This document shows positions 36,956 through 37,076 of a DNA stretch of 37,076 bases, in pieces; position 1 is the stretch's first letter, and each line of letters opens with the position of its first letter. The notes under the pieces were generated by a model that saw only the letters and a program-made list of their open reading frames with translations, had not been told where the DNA came from and did not search any database. Source of the DNA: Lentibacillus kapialis (lineage in GTDB: Bacteria > Bacillota > Bacilli > Bacillales > Amphibacillaceae); assembly GCF_014646635.1 (NCBI RefSeq), contig NZ_BMNQ01000034.1, forward strand, positions 1 to 37,076. The letters are read 5' to 3'. Made by a program: the position numbers and the translations under genes.

Positions 36956-37076
36956 CCGTCAAGTGAAAATGAACACTTTTCGCTAATTAATTTTGAACAC
37001 TTTTTTCCTCAAAAATGGAAGAACGATGCTTCATTCGATAGCTTTCATCCTCTCTAAAATGAATGATTTCTGCTCG
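36951..37076. mobile_element. IS21-family element, terminal part (continues beyond window)
   Basis: The break in the ISAzo13 gene coincides with TGTAACCGTC..., a TG-starting end followed by two copies of a terminal motif, atgaacactttt (36969) and ttgaacactttt (36992). Multiple terminal repeats of this kind are characteristic of IS21 elements. The adjoining minus-strand frame is the C-terminus of IstB, as expected at the right end. Confidence 0.7.
36987..37076 (-). CDS. istB: IstB-like ATPase, C-terminal end (partial)
   Basis: Only 29 residues are inside the window, ending HFREDESYRMKHRSSIFEE and a short tail. This matches the usual C-terminus of IstB, the AAA+ helper that works with the IstA transposase in IS21 elements. 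The gene runs off the window edge; its stop lies about 36 bases from the element end. Confidence 0.7.
   Translation of the reverse strand, partial: RAEIIHFREDESYRMKHRSSIFEEKSVQN

Overview
The window looks like a chromosomal segment of a low-to-mid GC, endospore-forming Bacillota, most likely a salt-adapted Bacillaceae (Virgibacillus/Lentibacillus-like). This is inferred from gene types only: Bacillus-type argCJBD and xpt-pbuX operons with a guanine riboswitch, strong GGAGG ribosome binding sites with frequent TTG/GTG starts, a SleB-like hydrolase, and several osmolyte-related genes (BetA-type choline dehydrogenase, PutP/OpuE-like symporter, DoeA-like ectoine hydrolase). No rRNA, tRNA or CRISPR array was seen.

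Layout. 1-6585: a YqjF-like DUF2071 protein, a patatin-like hydrolase, choline dehydrogenase and, divergent from it, a YxjG-type methionine synthase; three copies of a long intergenic repeat (family A) lie between them. 6586-10960: argCJBD on the minus strand behind a near-consensus promoter overlapped by two ARG-box-like operators. 11131-14670: xpt-pbuX with a complete purine riboswitch leader, and divergent guaC, together a purine salvage/interconversion locus. 14716-17970: a PutP/OpuE-like symporter with a 58-aa membrane protein upstream, and a dicarboxylate/amino-acid symporter. 18210-24659: a LysM/SleB-like hydrolase, an array of eight TCGCGCGA palindromes at 21-bp spacing, a VTT-domain membrane protein, a GarR-like dehydrogenase, a large secreted metalloprotease with a poly-Asp tail, a small unknown protein and an arylamine N-acetyltransferase. 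24660-27000: a decayed region with a DoeA-like ectoine hydrolase, tandem repeat B copies, a zinc alcohol dehydrogenase pseudogene and another possible remnant. 26974-33000: GNAT, DoxX-like, a FluC/CrcB pair, two unknown membrane proteins, an ABC exporter pair and a class C beta-lactamase-like serine hydrolase. 33286-37076: a 912-aa SF1 helicase fused to a C-terminal DUF2726/PD-(D/E)XK-like domain, then an ISAzo13-type transposase gene cut short by an IS21-family element whose istB 3' end runs off the window.

Points for a second look: the helicase-nuclease fusion beside mobile elements (possible defence gene); the helically phased TCGCGCGA array; the two-hairpin repeat B, a decayed copy of which sits in the xpt 5' UTR; the nested IS insertion; and the ADH pseudogene beside the ectoine hydrolase gene. 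All functions are inferred by reading the sequence; no database search was run.
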